64,000 nt of DNA, from the NCBI GenBank assembly GCA_002682825.1, contig NOKP01000009.1, positions 1,512,193 to 1,576,192 of the forward strand, read 5' to 3'. The translations under genes and the position numbers were made by a program. Below are positions 1 to 11,839 of the stretch, one piece after another. The notes below the pieces were generated by a model. The model saw only the letters and a program-made list of their open reading frames with translations. It made no database searches and was not told where the DNA came from. The first letter of the stretch is position 1; every line of letters starts with the position of its first letter. Source of the DNA: Neonectria sp. B-13 (lineage: Eukaryota; Ascomycota; Sordariomycetes; Hypocreales; Nectriaceae).

Positions 1-3000
1 ACCATCAATAAGGGCGGAGTACAGGCGAGGCTCTTCGCCTTCTGCGGTTGGGGGTTCTTCGTCCAGGTAGGCAATCTGCAAGTCAGGATAGGCACGGAGC
101 AGGAACTCGGCATTCTCCATCTCCTCCTTCTTAAACTTCGCGAATCGCTGCATAGAGACGACAATCTTGAACTTGCGCCGGGCCATGCGCTCTAGCTCGC
201 GCTCCAGCTTGTCCGTGTTACCACCAAACATCTGAACGACTTCAGGGTTCTCGACTCGGTACAGGAGCTTGATAGCTCGGCTGTAGTTCATGAAACCGGA
301 AATGGTGCGGTAAAGAGTCTGGAAACGGAGGGACGACCAGATACGGGTTCGGAGAGTGTACTCGGGAGCGGAGGACTTGAAACCAATGCAGTAAAAGGGA
401 AGATCATCGATCTTGCTCTTGGCAGAGTCCTTCTCGTTCTTGTCAACCTCGCCATTGTACTGCGACGTCTCATCGGCGAGAATCTTGGTGTCCTTGACGA
501 AGCAATCCCACTCGTGGGGATGAAGCTGCTTGAGATACTCCAGAAGGGTCACTCGAGAGTAGGGTTCGTCCTCGCGAATGATCTCACGCAGGGAGAGGAG
601 AATCTTCTCACCGTAGTGGGGAATCATGACAGTGAAGGTAGGCATGTTGTCCACGGGTAGCGGTTCGGGAATGGGGGTCGACAATGACTGGGCGAAGAAG
701 GAGATTCGACGCTCAGCTTCGCTGTAGGTAGGGAAGAACTCGGTCTTGAACGAATGATCTTCCTGCGAAACGAAGAAGGTGGGGGCGCGAAGGGTTCGCT
801 TACCCTCCTGTTCGGAGGGGACCTGGTGATACAGGAGCTTCTGGACGTGGTCGATGGCCAACAGATGCTCGCGGTACATGGAGATAACCACAGCATTCCA
901 GATCTGGGAAATAAGGACCTTGGGCTTGTACTTGATTTCCATGTCCGTTGTGGCGAGGACCTTGGAATAAATACGCTTCGGCAGGCGAGCGAAGATGTTC
1001 CTCCAGGGGGTCCAGATCGAAGAACCGAGGTAAAAGGATCGGGCGACGGAGAAGACGGTGTTGACGAGGACGTACCACAGGTAAGTGTCCAGGAAGAAGA
1101 AGATAAGGTCGGTGAAGGTCATGAGAACCAAAAGAATCAACGGTTGGTACTGGCAGAGGACCTTTCCACCCAACAGCTTGTCTCCCAGGCAGCTATCCAC
1201 GTTCATGCCAACCAGATATCTAATAGGGTCACGGAATGACAAAATCAAAAAGCCGTAGGAAACACCCATCTTGATGCCGAAGACGATGGCCCATAGTCCA
1301 TAAGACATGAACATGTCGTTGCCTTTGAGCTGAGGGAAGCTGGCGGTAAAGGTTTGGCTAGCCACGTAACGTCTTGTCTTGGTTGTCAGGTAGCTGCCGA
1401 ACAGGCCACCCAGTGGCATAACAGAGAAGAAGGCGAAGGTGATGATGGCGATGACCAAGTGGACGATACTGATAATCAAGTCGATCTTCTCGGTCGGGCC
1501 AGGTATCATGAAGACCTTGACACCTGGACCAACATTAAGAACAAAGATGACAATGAGGAAGAGGAGCCTTTTGGTCAAGTGCTGCGCACCAGCCCAGCGT
1601 CGCGGGACGTAGGCCCACTCGGCAAGAGTCGCGACGATCTGGATGAGGGATGCAATGCCACCGCCAAAAGCGACAGCAGAAAGAGTCTTGTAGGTGGGCG
1701 GAGACTGGTTGAGCTGCTGCTCATACGTAGGGCCGACAAGAATAGTTGGGGAATTACCGGCGACGTAGAACCAGTACATGGACAAATGGATGATCCAGAT
1801 ACGGTTGAAGTTGATGAGAAGATGCATCCAAGAACGAGATTCCTTGTACGTCTTGAAGAAACATTTCTTCCAGTTGACGTCGACAAGCTTGACGTATCGT
1901 TCAGCCGGGGGCACGTCAATTAGCTTGCTCTTATCTTGCAGGACGATCCGGGTGATCCCCTCCGGGTACCAGAAGAGCTGGTTGCAGTCATCATAACCAA
2001 TGATGTTCTTGTGGTCGCGCTCTCGGCGGACGTAGACGCCATCGAGAATTTCATAGCCCTGGTCTCTCAGGTACTGGTAGAGTGGGGTGATAATGTTGTT
2101 CAAGAAGGTAAACTCGTCAACTGGCTCGACGAGTGCCTGACAAGCGGGAGAGTTGAGGTAATCGTCGGCGCACTTGAAGATGAAGCACAAACACTCGGGC
2201 ATGAACCGGACCTGGTTGGCTTCACCCCAGCAGAGTAGGTACAAGGCGATCTGGCGGATGCGGTCGTGCTGCGACATGCGATTCATGCGAGTCTTCCAGC
2301 GGTACTCTGCTGCTTCAAGACTGTCGTCGCCCTCGAGGTCCTGGAGGTTGTCGGCCTCGTTGCCCTCGGCGTCCTTCTTCTTGTTCTTCTTTCCCTTGCG
2401 CTTCATGCCCTTACCCTTGGCGTTGGCGAATCCTACAGAATCATCTAGATCCAGGTGGGCGGCAAAGTACCACTTGCGGTAGTTTGCGTTGTCACCACCA
2501 ATGTAGTCGGCGTGGAGCGACAAGAGAGCTTGGTTCGGCGTCATGCGGGAGGCCCTAGAGTCCAGAAGGATCATGAGATGATCGTACATGTTTCGCATGC
2601 TGTCCCTCTGGAATCCAAACTTGGCTGTCAAATCCAGGAAAATGTCCTCAATCTCCTCCTTGGACAGAGGGATCTGGGCGTCGGAGGTCCAAGCCGGATA
2701 GGGCTCCCGGGAGCGCTGACCGGCAGGTAGAACATTGCCGTAATCCATGCCGTAGTTTGGGGTAGATGCGCCAGACGAGCGGTTACCGCCGTACGAGATC
2801 TGAGAGGAAGGGGGACGGTACCCCCGAGCGCCCTGGCCGCCTTCGGCGTAGCTGTCGTATCGCTCGTCGCCGCGGCCATAGTAGTCCATCTCGGCGGCGC
2901 GAGCCATGTCGGACCTCATCGTGAAATCGCTGAATGTCTCTGAATCTTCTTCGGAACCCTGGCGTCCTCCTTGGGCCCGGTTGGGATAGTCCTGATCGTA

Positions 3001-3407
3001 GTAGCCTCCGCCTCCGGCTGCGCCTTCACCCTGGCCATTGTAGTAGTCATCCTGGTACTGGTCGTGGCCGTCGTAGTAGCCGCCATCCTGCTGATAGGGA
3101 TTGTTGGCGTCGGCGTTGTAGTAACCACTGCAGAGATCCAGTTAGTCGGGATGTAAAAGTCAATTTGGAAAATAGAGGGGTGGGCTTACGATTCGTCATA
3201 GTAGCCATCGTTGTTGTTGTGCTGTTGTTGCGGTTGGCCTTGGCCTTGGCCTCGGCTATCGTGACCATTGTCGTAGTACTGGTCGTCCTGATAGTAAGAA
3301 TCGGTGTTTCCACCTTGCGCATTGCCCTGACCCTGACCCTGACCCTGATGATGGCCATAGCCATCATCATAGTGGTCGTTGGCACCACCGGCTGGATACC
3401 CCGACAT
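1..3407 (-). CDS. FKS1: 1,3-beta-glucan synthase catalytic subunit (5' part, runs off the window)
   Basis: This integral plasma-membrane GT48 enzyme polymerises UDP-glucose into the main cell-wall glucan and is the echinocandin target. Coding exons are 3407-3190 and 3127-1; the 62-nt intron has a GTAAGC donor and a CTGCAG acceptor. The reading frame reaches base 1 without a stop, giving 1,115 residues of a family that is usually about 1,900 long. Residues 1-190 are a hydrophilic tail rich in Gln, Gly, Asp and Tyr. The conserved FKS1 domain follows ([20 protein letters not shown]), then a cluster of membrane segments at about residues 450-720. The start of the glucan-synthase domain is visible ([20 protein letters not shown]). 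Echinocandin hot spot 1 is at bases 1251-1225, residues 699-707, and reads FLILSFRDP. Hot spot 2 lies outside the window. The start codon begins the typical MSGYP tail. The family call is certain; only completeness is open. Confidence 0.97.
3325..3348. repeat. four tandem CCCTGA hexamers inside the glucan synthase N-terminus
   Basis: Four perfect copies of CCCTGA on the plus strand encode an alternating Gln-Gly run on the minus strand, in the disordered cytoplasmic tail of the synthase. A unit of six bases keeps the frame if the copy number changes. Confidence 0.9.
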
Positions 3408-3426
3408 GATGCTTAGGTTCGATTAT

Positions 3427-3574
3427 CTAGAAACCATATCGATTAGAATATGAGAGGCAGGATAGAAAGATGAGAGGGCGAAAAGCGGGCTGAGGTCCAG
3501 AAGTCTGGCCGCGCACGAGTTGAGGGTGATGCGAGTGGGAAGGTGGAACGGGTGATGAAAAGCCAGCAACTCAC
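3427..3574 (-). other. FKS1: probable 5'-UTR intron of the glucan synthase gene
   Basis: Reading the minus strand, a strong donor (GTGAGT, first base 3574) is followed by a pyrimidine-rich stretch, a TTCTAATCG branch-like site and a TTTCTAG acceptor ending at 3427. This is about 20 nt upstream of the start codon. The 148-nt segment would therefore be a leader intron. It is inferred only from splice consensus and position. Confidence 0.5.
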
Positions 3575-6500
3575 CTCGAGGCGTACATGGGGATGGCGGA
3601 TGGTGACGGAACTGGTGGGAGTGTAAACAAGCGTGACCGGCACAGCAAGACGATCGGATGTGGTGTTGTTTGCGTGCGTGGTTGGACGGTTGGCCCAGGA
3701 TACAAGCAGCGCGGGCGTGGCTTCGCTGATATGTGGCCGAGTGGCTTGGGGAGCGTTGACGGGATGAATCAACCACGACGTTGTAGGAAGCGAGCGTGAT
3801 TCACGAAGTTCGAGACGGAGGCGTCTGTCGTCGCGAAAAGGGTCGCCTGGAGAATTGGCGAGATCGAAAAGAGTGTCGCGATGCTCGTTACAGGATGAGC
3901 AAAGGGGAGAATTGGTTTGGCGGAGAGGAAACGCTGGGCGTCTCGGTACCGGTTTAATCAGGTTGGGGGGTGGGATTCGCCCGGACCGCACAAGGGGTGT
4001 TTCGGGCGGAAATTGGCAGTGAACGAAGAATGAGCGAGTGAAAGATGATTCCCGATGGGAACAATTGCTGAGAAGAAGTGACTGTCTTTGGCTTTCCCCC
4101 GACACACACACAAACGCAAGACACACGGCAGGCGATTAGGATGTGGAGTGAGTGGTAAAGAGAAGGGAGAGAGGAAGAAGGTGAGAAGAGTGGAAAGAAA
4201 GAAGAGGACGACTCGGAGGCACGAGAGAGAGTCAGGGGAGTGCCGGAGTGAGGCGTGGGCGTGGGTAGGCGTGGGAGAATCGGACAGTGGGAGTGAAAGC
4301 GGGAAAGTGGAGGACGTAGGAAAGTACCGAGTTGCCGCTACAGTTTACAGGATGCTGCCGTTCCAGCGGAGGGCTGCGGAGGGTTCGGGCCTACAGTGAT
4401 GAGGAACGGTGCGGTGTTGGGGCAACCTTCAGCGAACGACACCGCTACGGGCGCAGGTACTCAGTGGAGGAGATGGCTCGGAGACACTGTGCGCTCCATG
4501 GGGTTCTGCAGTGTGTGTGGTACGTGTGTGCGCTGTCTCCCTCAAGTGGGTCCTTCCCTGCTGTTTTCCATGCCTCCAACCCTCGACCGGCCGGGTCTTC
4601 TTCCATTGTGTCTCTCAGGTACCGTGCTCTAAATGAGAGGCAGCCCCTGATACCTCAGAGATCTTGGAGGAGATGTGTGTAGGGGGTACGTACCCGGCAT
4701 CGTACCGTATGAATTGTAAAGTTGGAACGAGCGCCCGCCAGTCGCAGGCGCAGGCGCAGCACAGCGCAAGCCAGGGGCGTGGAACAGGGATGAGGTCCGG
4801 CTAGGCCAAAGCCAGGGCGCCCAGGGGCAAAGAGGGGCCCAGCTCGAGAGGGCCCAGAGGGACGGCTCTGGTTGGCGTAGCCATCGCCGTGGAGGTGGAT
4901 GTGGACTCCTGGGTGGTTCCTCGGGGGCGGCGTTGGTGTTGGCGTTGGCGTGGTGCTGGCGGTTGGGATGGGAGATGGATAGATGGATGTGGTTTTTTTT
5001 TCTTCCTCTCCAGCTTTCTTTTTGGTGGTTGGGGCGCAGGAGCGCATTCGTCGCCTAAAGGACCCGCCCAGGTACATCAGAGAGACCTGTCCGGAGCTTT
5101 CGGGTGTCTCCCGTTACTCCCCTGCCTTGCTGAACGACGATGACTTGTCGCCGACCAATCGTCCCCATCCCGCTGAGGCAAGGCGAGCCACAGGCGAATT
5201 GGCCAGCGCTGAGGGCGCGCTGAAGCCTGGGGAGTGAGGTGAAGGGGCGAGTTTGGAGGGCTCCCCTGCATCCATTGAGTTCTTGCATGAGCCCGCTAGA
5301 GTCCACTGGGAAGAGGCCCCGTTCCCCTGAGGCCGTGGCGTCGTAAGTTGCCCCAAGGTACCGGCGAGAACGGGAAATGCCCAACACGCGTCCTGACTCC
5401 TTCTCTGGGGCGAATCCTGCTCCTGTCCCCCCTTGAGGTGTGCTGTGGGCGCTGGACGATGGGCGCTGGACGATGGATGCTTGAGCGGCGGGTCACGACG
5501 CCCCCTGAACGGCGCGTCCGGATGGATATCCAAGACACGCCTGAGCTTGACTGAGATGGTCTATCTTTGTCTCTCTCGGGTCTTTGGAGGCCGGTACATG
5601 ATTCCACGCAGGATCCTTGCGGCAAGGCCGTGTACCCTACGTAATGTTGACCACTGGGCGTCTTGTGGCAGATCTATCCGAATCGAGGCATCCCACAGCT
5701 GCTGCACTGTACCCTCATCCTCGTCCCACCAAGCTCGTATGCTGCCACGAATGCCGGGTGTTGGTTGGGTGACGCTCGTACTGTACAAAGCACTGTATTT
5801 CCCAACTCGTTCCGTTCCTCGGTGTGCGTTGCAAACAGACATATAGACTAATAGTTACCTTGAAGCCCGGGATTTGGGTGGTTCTGCCAGATGATTGATG
5901 GATTGGTGCAGGGGAGTGGGGGATGGTAAACCGGTTTTCCTCTTGCCTTTGCTGATCATCAGCAGCCGGATGGCGGCTTCACGCAGAACATGGTGTTGTT
6001 GCTGCATGTTCTCGCTCTCTGACTGCGTGGCTGCCACTGGCCAAACGGGTTTTCGTGTTTACGAGGAAGATGCTTTACCACCCTCGTATCACAGCCATCC
6101 GCACACGCACTATTGAATGGTAGTGACAGGCTGACGGCGATGGTGTGCATAACACCTTCACAGGTGCACTAAAGGTGTCCTGTAATATTCCCTGGATCAC
6201 CTACGAACACTCGCACTGGTTTAAGCTCCCTCTCTTCATCAGTATCGAAGATCGTTCGGCCACTTCCACAAGAAGATCCCGAGTGACAAGCTGCTCTTAG
6301 ACGTTCAGGTATTCCGGTGGAGACGTCCAGCTCCTTTCATCCTGTCGTGGCCGTCCAAACGTCAAGCCCCGGATCCCGGGAGTCCGATCCATTCGGGGGC
6401 TGGGCTGGGAGTTTCTCTCATGCCTGGGTCTTGGTTAACTCCGGGGTCTCGAGATGCCGCGTCTCAGATGAGTTGGGGGGAGGATAGGCATAGAATTCCC

Positions 6501-8550
6501 GAGATATCTGACATCTCTGATACAGTACAGTATTCATACAGTGACACCTCGGAGGGATTCAAGTCGGTTGGCTGGGTTGTGGAGAAGAGTGGCGACGTGG
6601 TACGAAGTACTCAACGGAAGAAACAAGAAAAGTGCACCCACCCACCCACTGTACACCTGCACGTACTAAACTAATATGCAGGAACACACACAACACAGTG
6701 AGATGAGTGAGCAACGACAAGAACCGGAAGGGCAAGAAAATCAACGAGATGGCTGGGCCATGGTGGCTTGCATCATAGTGTCTAATGTCCGAAGGTTCCG
6801 TCGTGCATTTCGGTTGTTCGGTTCCCATCTCTCTCTTCTCTTAATTACTCCAACCTCCATTCTCCAACCTCCCTCCACTTCTCATTCAAAGTCCGCAATG
6901 CATCAGCACCAAGTTTTTATCGATGACGACTGCTGCTTCCCGCGGTAGTGCTGTGGCCTAGACCGGGGGTGGCCCTGTTCGTCAGACTTGAGGCCCGGGC
7001 CAGGGACGATCCCATGCGATCCCGATCCCAATCCGAATGCGGGACGGCGTCGCGTCGCCCTTGTTCTCGTGTCCACTCGCGGATGCCTCGAAATCCTCTG
7101 GCCGCCTTTGGTCTTATCCGTCCTGTCAGGCGAAACTGGTGCGCAGCCACCCGCCTGCTAGACCATGAGGCCTTGACGGGCGATAAAGTGAGATGGACTA
7201 CAGGTACGGTGCGCACTTCGTACAACCAGACGCCGCGACTATCGCGAATAACGCGGGAAGTGTCAAAGATAAGAACAAGCCGGCACTCGCCACCGTCATC
7301 CTTCGCACCCGGACAGCACATCCATCCAGCCATGCATCCATCCATCCATCCTCATTATCCCTGTTGTACTCAGGAAGTACCGACAGCCGGTGAGCGATCA
7401 TTCATCCAACGTCGGACTCCTGTCAATCATCCAGGGGTTTTAACGGCTTGATAAGTGACTGTGGGGCCCAGGATGTCACCCCCTTTTTTCTCGTTTCCAC
7501 TCGCCGCGCGCAGTAGATGGACTAGGGCCCATCTAACAAGGCATGACCGTGGACTGTGGACTGTGCAAGGCGAAGTATTGTCAGAGGTTAACAGTTGCAA
7601 GAGATGCTTGCTTGATGGCGATACGTCAGTTGGTGTCGTGGCCTGCCTAGTTGGCCTTGCGTGAATCCTCCTCCTAATCTCTCTAGCTGCGACGTTTCGA
7701 GACGCCCAACGCTACCTAATCATTCAGCATCTACTCATCTCCAGACACCAGCAGCCAGCAGCCAGCAATCTAAGAGAACACTATCTATTTGCCCGTCTTC
7801 GTCCGTTGCCTTCTCTCGGGACGCTCGGTTACGACCATCCAAGGCTTGGCTTCTTAGGTTGCGTCGTGTTCTACACAATATGGACTGGGTCCTAAAATCA
7901 TCAAGCCAAATAAAGACCTGCTCTATCCTCGGACTCCTCAGTTTAATTTGCCCTATTAATAGACAGCCCAAAGCATTTCTAAGCTTCCACTAACCCCGGA
8001 CCCCGAGGCGTCCGGAGCTGGGGAACTTGAGAAGAACACCGGCTCGAGTGCCGCCCATGCCTTAACGAAACTCGACGAGACATCTGGACTCTGCTCGCCC
8101 CAGACATGAGTCGCCGTGCTTCTGCCATGCCTCTGCGAATTGTCGCTTTTGTCTCAGGCTTTCAGCCCCTCGATTAAGCCTCGAAATGCACATTCCGTAC
8201 GTCGCAGCGCCACAAATTTATGTCACGTGACGCCTGGCTTTCACGATGCCGCCACGATTTGTCTGGTTGGTGTTGCCCCTGGTAACGCTTCCTCATGGGA
8301 GAAAACGATAAACCCGTGACATGATGAACAATTCCATCTCGACTCTCGCTGCAGAGCCGCATAGACAAACGACACCCACCATCTTTGCGTGGCGTTCGGT
8401 GTCTTTTTACATTACTCATCCGTCGTCTAAGTAGAAGTATCGCATCATCGTTCACATGCCTGAGGAGCAGCCAAATCCAACCACAACCACAACCGTTGCC
8501 CTCCAACTGCACGACAACCACCATACCATTACGTCCGCTGCACCTTCGCC
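3575..8550. other. 5-kb intergenic block between divergent glucan synthase and SprT protease genes
   Basis: I find no gene here. Open frames of up to about 230 codons occur on both strands, but they overlap one another and show no family motif or plausible splice pattern. The left 0.6-0.9 kb is probably the leader and promoter of the glucan synthase gene, with CA-rich and GA-rich tracts near 4090-4240. A short ATCC-type microsatellite lies near 7317-7350. A lineage-specific gene or non-coding RNA cannot be excluded. Confidence 0.6.
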
Positions 8551-10665
8551 ATGGCTCGCCTGGCCGATTTTTGCCCTTCCAGCGATGACGACCTCCCGGA
8601 TCTGAAAACGCTTCTTCGGAGGCCTAGCACCAGGGCAACAAGAGGGACAAGCACGGCGCCCAAGACTGAGGCAAAGTCCTTAGCCCCAAAGTCCATATCC
8701 AAGTCCGGAACTCGTCGAGTGCGTCGGCTTGGAGAGTCTAGTCAATCTGCAGCCAATCCTCTCTTTCAAAGATGGAGTTCAGAAGAGCCTGGAAGCTCTC
8801 AGGGTAGTGTGCAAGCGACGCCAAAGGAACCCCGGCGTAAGGTGAAGCAAGTGCCTGAGAAGAAGCCGACTTCCGGTGCAGAGTCTGAAGACAATGGACC
8901 CCAGATGCCTGTGCGGGGGTCACAAAGAAGACGATCACCACTTGTCGAAGAGTCAGAGAATGAAACCGACAAGGCCAGTGGCTCCGACCAGGAGGCACTG
9001 TTGACCAGGATTCGACGCCTGCAAAGGACGAGAGCAGGGACAGCGACGGAACCCAAGTTGGAGGCTAAGCTGCAGTCTTCAAGGACCATTGTGGAAGAGA
9101 AATCAAGATCAAAGGCTTCCGATATTGCAATGGCTTGGGACAGCGGATCAGAAACAGAGACAGTTCGTGATCACGCCGAAGCCGAAGCCGATGATCCCAG
9201 CATCTACCAAACTGCAGAAGAGGAATCTTCCGGGCTAAGTAGTGACTCTGAGGCCGACGACTCACCGTTCCGGCCCCAAAGGAGACCAACAGCAAAACCA
9301 ACTACGGGACAAGGTCGAAAGCCATCGGGGACGAAGGATACGGCCTCATTGTTGAAGGATGCACATATACTAGCGCCCACTACAGTCGGCCAGCGCGAGG
9401 TCTCGACGGGGACTAAAAAGGAGAACGGTTTACCAGGCCAAGAAACCGCACCTACCAAGACGACTGCTCAGCCGAGGAAACCGCCTTCAAAGGATACCCA
9501 AGCCAAACATCCGAAACCCTCGAAAACCTCAGCAGCCAAATCAACTGCCACTGATCTCGCAGACACGTTCGCCAGACTCCGGCTTCAACTTCAGGACTTT
9601 TCAGACGACGAGTGCAAACCCTCAAAACCGAATGAGTTCACCACACCACCGAGCACCCCTCCAAGGACTTCCAAGGCAAAGGGCTTAAAGTCACCCAGCA
9701 AGCAAAACCAAATCCCACAGACACCTCATAGGCCCAGTATGGACGACTTCTGGAGTCAGGATCTGGTGAACGACTGGAACGATCAACATTCTCCTCGCAA
9801 ACTCATGCTCCCTCCAGTGACCAAGAGTCCTGTCAAGCAAAGCCCCAAAAAGGCCCCAAAAATGGAGACTAAGAAGGCCTTTGGCGCCAGGAAGCAATCT
9901 CTAGCCGAGAGTTTTCTCGGCGAACTCGACAGGGAAATCACACATGGCAGGATCGCCGAGCTGGCTGAGTCGACAGGCGGCGTGAAACTCGTTTGGTCCA
10001 AGACACTCAACACCACAGCGGGACGCGCGAACTGGCGGCGCGAGACGACCCGCACCCGGCAGGCCGACGGCACACAGGTCTCGGTGCAGTTCAAGCACCA
10101 CGCATCCATCGAGCTGGCGGAAAAGGTCATCGACGACGAGGACCGGCTGCTCAACGTCCTGGCGCACGAGTTCTGCCATCTCGCCAACTTCATGGTCAGC
10201 GGCGTGACCAACAACCCGCATGGCAAAGAGTTCAAGGTGTGGGCTGCGCAGTGCTCGCGGGCGTTCGCGGGCCGCGGCATCGAGGTGACGACCAAGCACA
10301 GCTACGAGATCGACTTCAAGTATGTCTGGGAGTGCGAGGAGTGCACCACCGAATTCAAGCGCCACTCCAAGAGCATCGACCCGCAGCGCCATCGGTGCGG
10401 CAGCTGTAAGGGTTTACTGCGGCAGACGAAGCCTGTACCCCGGGCGGCCGGCAAGACGACGAGTCGGTACCTGGAGTTTGTCAAGGAGCAGATGGCTGTG
10501 GTGAGAGGGGAGAATCCGGGGAGTCCGCAGAAGGACGTGATGAAGTTGGTTGCGGTCAAGTGGGCGAAGCAAGGGGCTTCCAGCAAGACCGGCAAGGGAA
10601 GTAAGACGGGTGTGGATAATGTAGTTGAGAAGATGGTTGATCTTACTCTTGAGGAAGAGGTATGA
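8551..10665 (+). CDS. SprT-like metalloprotease, GCNA/ACRC type
   Basis: Nuclear SprT-domain proteases of this type cut DNA-protein crosslinks. The gene is one uninterrupted exon of 704 codons, starting in a good context (GCCATGG). Residues 1-440 are disordered and rich in Ser, Lys, Glu and Pro. The SprT domain follows at about 450-625, with the zinc ligands of the active site in HEFCH (539-543) and a third His at about 557. A zinc ribbon has Cys595, Cys598, Cys616 and Cys619. The C-terminus VDLTLEEEV (696-704) looks like a SUMO-interaction motif, as expected for GCNA and Wss1-type enzymes. GC content at third codon positions rises sharply from about 9,990 onward, where the catalytic domain begins. 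The N-terminal acidic half plus C-terminal SprT layout fits GCNA better than Spartan or Wss1. The domain call is secure; the substrate is inferred from the family. Confidence 0.9.
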   Translation: MARLADFCPSSDDDLPDLKTLLRRPSTRATRGTSTAPKTEAKSLAPKSISKSGTRRVRRLGESSQSAANPLFQRWSSEEPGSSQGSVQATPKEPRRKVKQVPEKKPTSGAESEDNGPQMPVRGSQRRRSPLVEESENETDKASGSDQEALLTRIRRLQRTRAGTATEPKLEAKLQSSRTIVEEKSRSKASDIAMAWDSGSETETVRDHAEAEADDPSIYQTAEEESSGLSSDSEADDSPFRPQRRPTAKPTTGQGRKPSGTKDTASLLKDAHILAPTTVGQREVSTGTKKENGLPGQETAPTKTTAQPRKPPSKDTQAKHPKPSKTSAAKSTATDLADTFARLRLQLQDFSDDECKPSKPNEFTTPPSTPPRTSKAKGLKSPSKQNQIPQTPHRPSMDDFWSQDLVNDWNDQHSPRKLMLPPVTKSPVKQSPKKAPKMETKKAFGARKQSLAESFLGELDREITHGRIAELAESTGGVKLVWSKTLNTTAGRANWRRETTRTRQADGTQVSVQFKHHASIELAEKVIDDEDRLLNVLAHEFCHLANFMVSGVTNNPHGKEFKVWAAQCSRAFAGRGIEVTTKHSYEIDFKYVWECEECTTEFKRHSKSIDPQRHRCGSCKGLLRQTKPVPRAAGKTTSRYLEFVKEQMAVVRGENPGSPQKDVMKLVAVKWAKQGASSKTGKGSKTGVDNVVEKMVDLTLEEEV

Positions 10666-11105
10666 AGCACACGAGCGAGAGGTGCGGTAGCTCGTTATTG
10701 TAGGACCATATTGTAAGGAATGTATGGTATCCACGTGGTTACGACTGATGAACTAAAGCCTGTGCCATTGTCTTAAAACTTCAGAAACCAGGCTAGATGA
10801 TCCGAATCTCCTAGTTCCGACTGAGACTCTTGTGCAGGAACAGCCTAATCCACCTAGTATATATCCTTCCAAGCAAGATGTGGGATCATTCGAGTTTGCA
10901 GAGCTACTATTGATTCCATCTCCCCATTTATTCTGCCTAACCATACGAGTGCGTAGGCCGTTTCAGTCGTATAATTCATCCTGATATCCGTGTTGATATA
11001 TCCATCCAACTAAATAATCGCCTGACTATCCATCCATCCATCCATGAAATCTAACCTGCCTATTTCCCATGGAGTTCCAACTACCTAGGTATAGCCCCCA
11101 CCAAC
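10666..11105. other. tail-to-tail gap between SprT protease and MOG1
   Basis: This 440-bp stretch holds the 3' ends of two convergent genes and a short run of CCAT repeats near 11026-11043. I see no gene in it. Confidence 0.6.
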
Positions 11106-11839
11106 TCAATGCGCGCCAAACAAGCTCCAGTCCTTGATCTTGAACGACGCCCAAATGCGGGCCGAGTACTCAACAGCGTCGCCGATGAGCTTTCCCTGGC
11201 GTCCGAGCTCGAGGTCGACGTCGTCCTCGTCGTACTCACCCTTGATGTGCGGCACGTTGATGGTGATGAGAATATCGGTCTTGACCTTTTCGAGACGCAC
11301 CAGGGTCAGGGTGATCGCTGTGAAGTCGGGGGCGGAAGTCTGGTCGCGGGTCTGGCTGACGTGCGGCGTCTGCGTGCAAATGAGGGTGTAGGCCGGGGTT
11401 CCGGGGCTATAGAGGATGAGATGTCAGTATGATGAGTGTGAGCACGGATAGAGGGTAGGAATAGACGTACTCGAGGCGGCTAAACTCGGTCTCGGCGGTG
11501 TTCCAAATCTTGACAGTGTCGATGTCAGAACCGACCATGTCCTCAAGATGGGTCGTCATGGCTCGGCCGTCAATCTCAGGGCCAGAGCCAGATCCACCAA
11601 CGCGCTCGGAGATGTCGAAGATTATGCTGGTGAAGCCATCCTGGTCAATCCAGACCTCTTGGTTGTCGGGAACCTGTCGCAGCTTGCTGGAGGGTGGTCA
11701 GCATCGCGAGAAGGAGTGAAAGGTCTTGCGCGCAGAGGCGACACGGGGGCAGGGGCGCATACCTGACGTCGGCAAAGTTGGAGGGAAGGTCGGCGACGAT
11801 TGCGCCGCCGAATAGCGGAGTGCTGACGAACTCGGGCAT
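11106..11839 (-). CDS. MOG1: Ran GTPase-binding protein Mog1
   Basis: Mog1 binds Ran, promotes nucleotide release and supports nuclear protein import. Exons are 11839-11763, 11686-11471 and 11406-11106, with donors GTATGC and GTACGT, giving 197 residues, close to the family's usual length of about 190-220. The N-terminus has the typical start with TPLFGGAIVADLP, followed by the S-K-L-R-Q-VPDNQEVW segment and the acidic Mog1 fold. The C-terminal half carries T-I-N-VPHIKGEYDEDDVDLE and ends DWSLFGAH. Joining across both introns keeps phase exactly (2, 2, then 0). The gene is divergent from the HIT gene and converges on the SprT protease. Identification is firm; function in this organism is inferred from yeast. 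Confidence 0.93.

Noticed and set aside
754..2730. Plus-strand frames of up to 189 codons over the glucan synthase gene
   Set aside because: They are antisense shadows of a certain gene, with no domain of their own.
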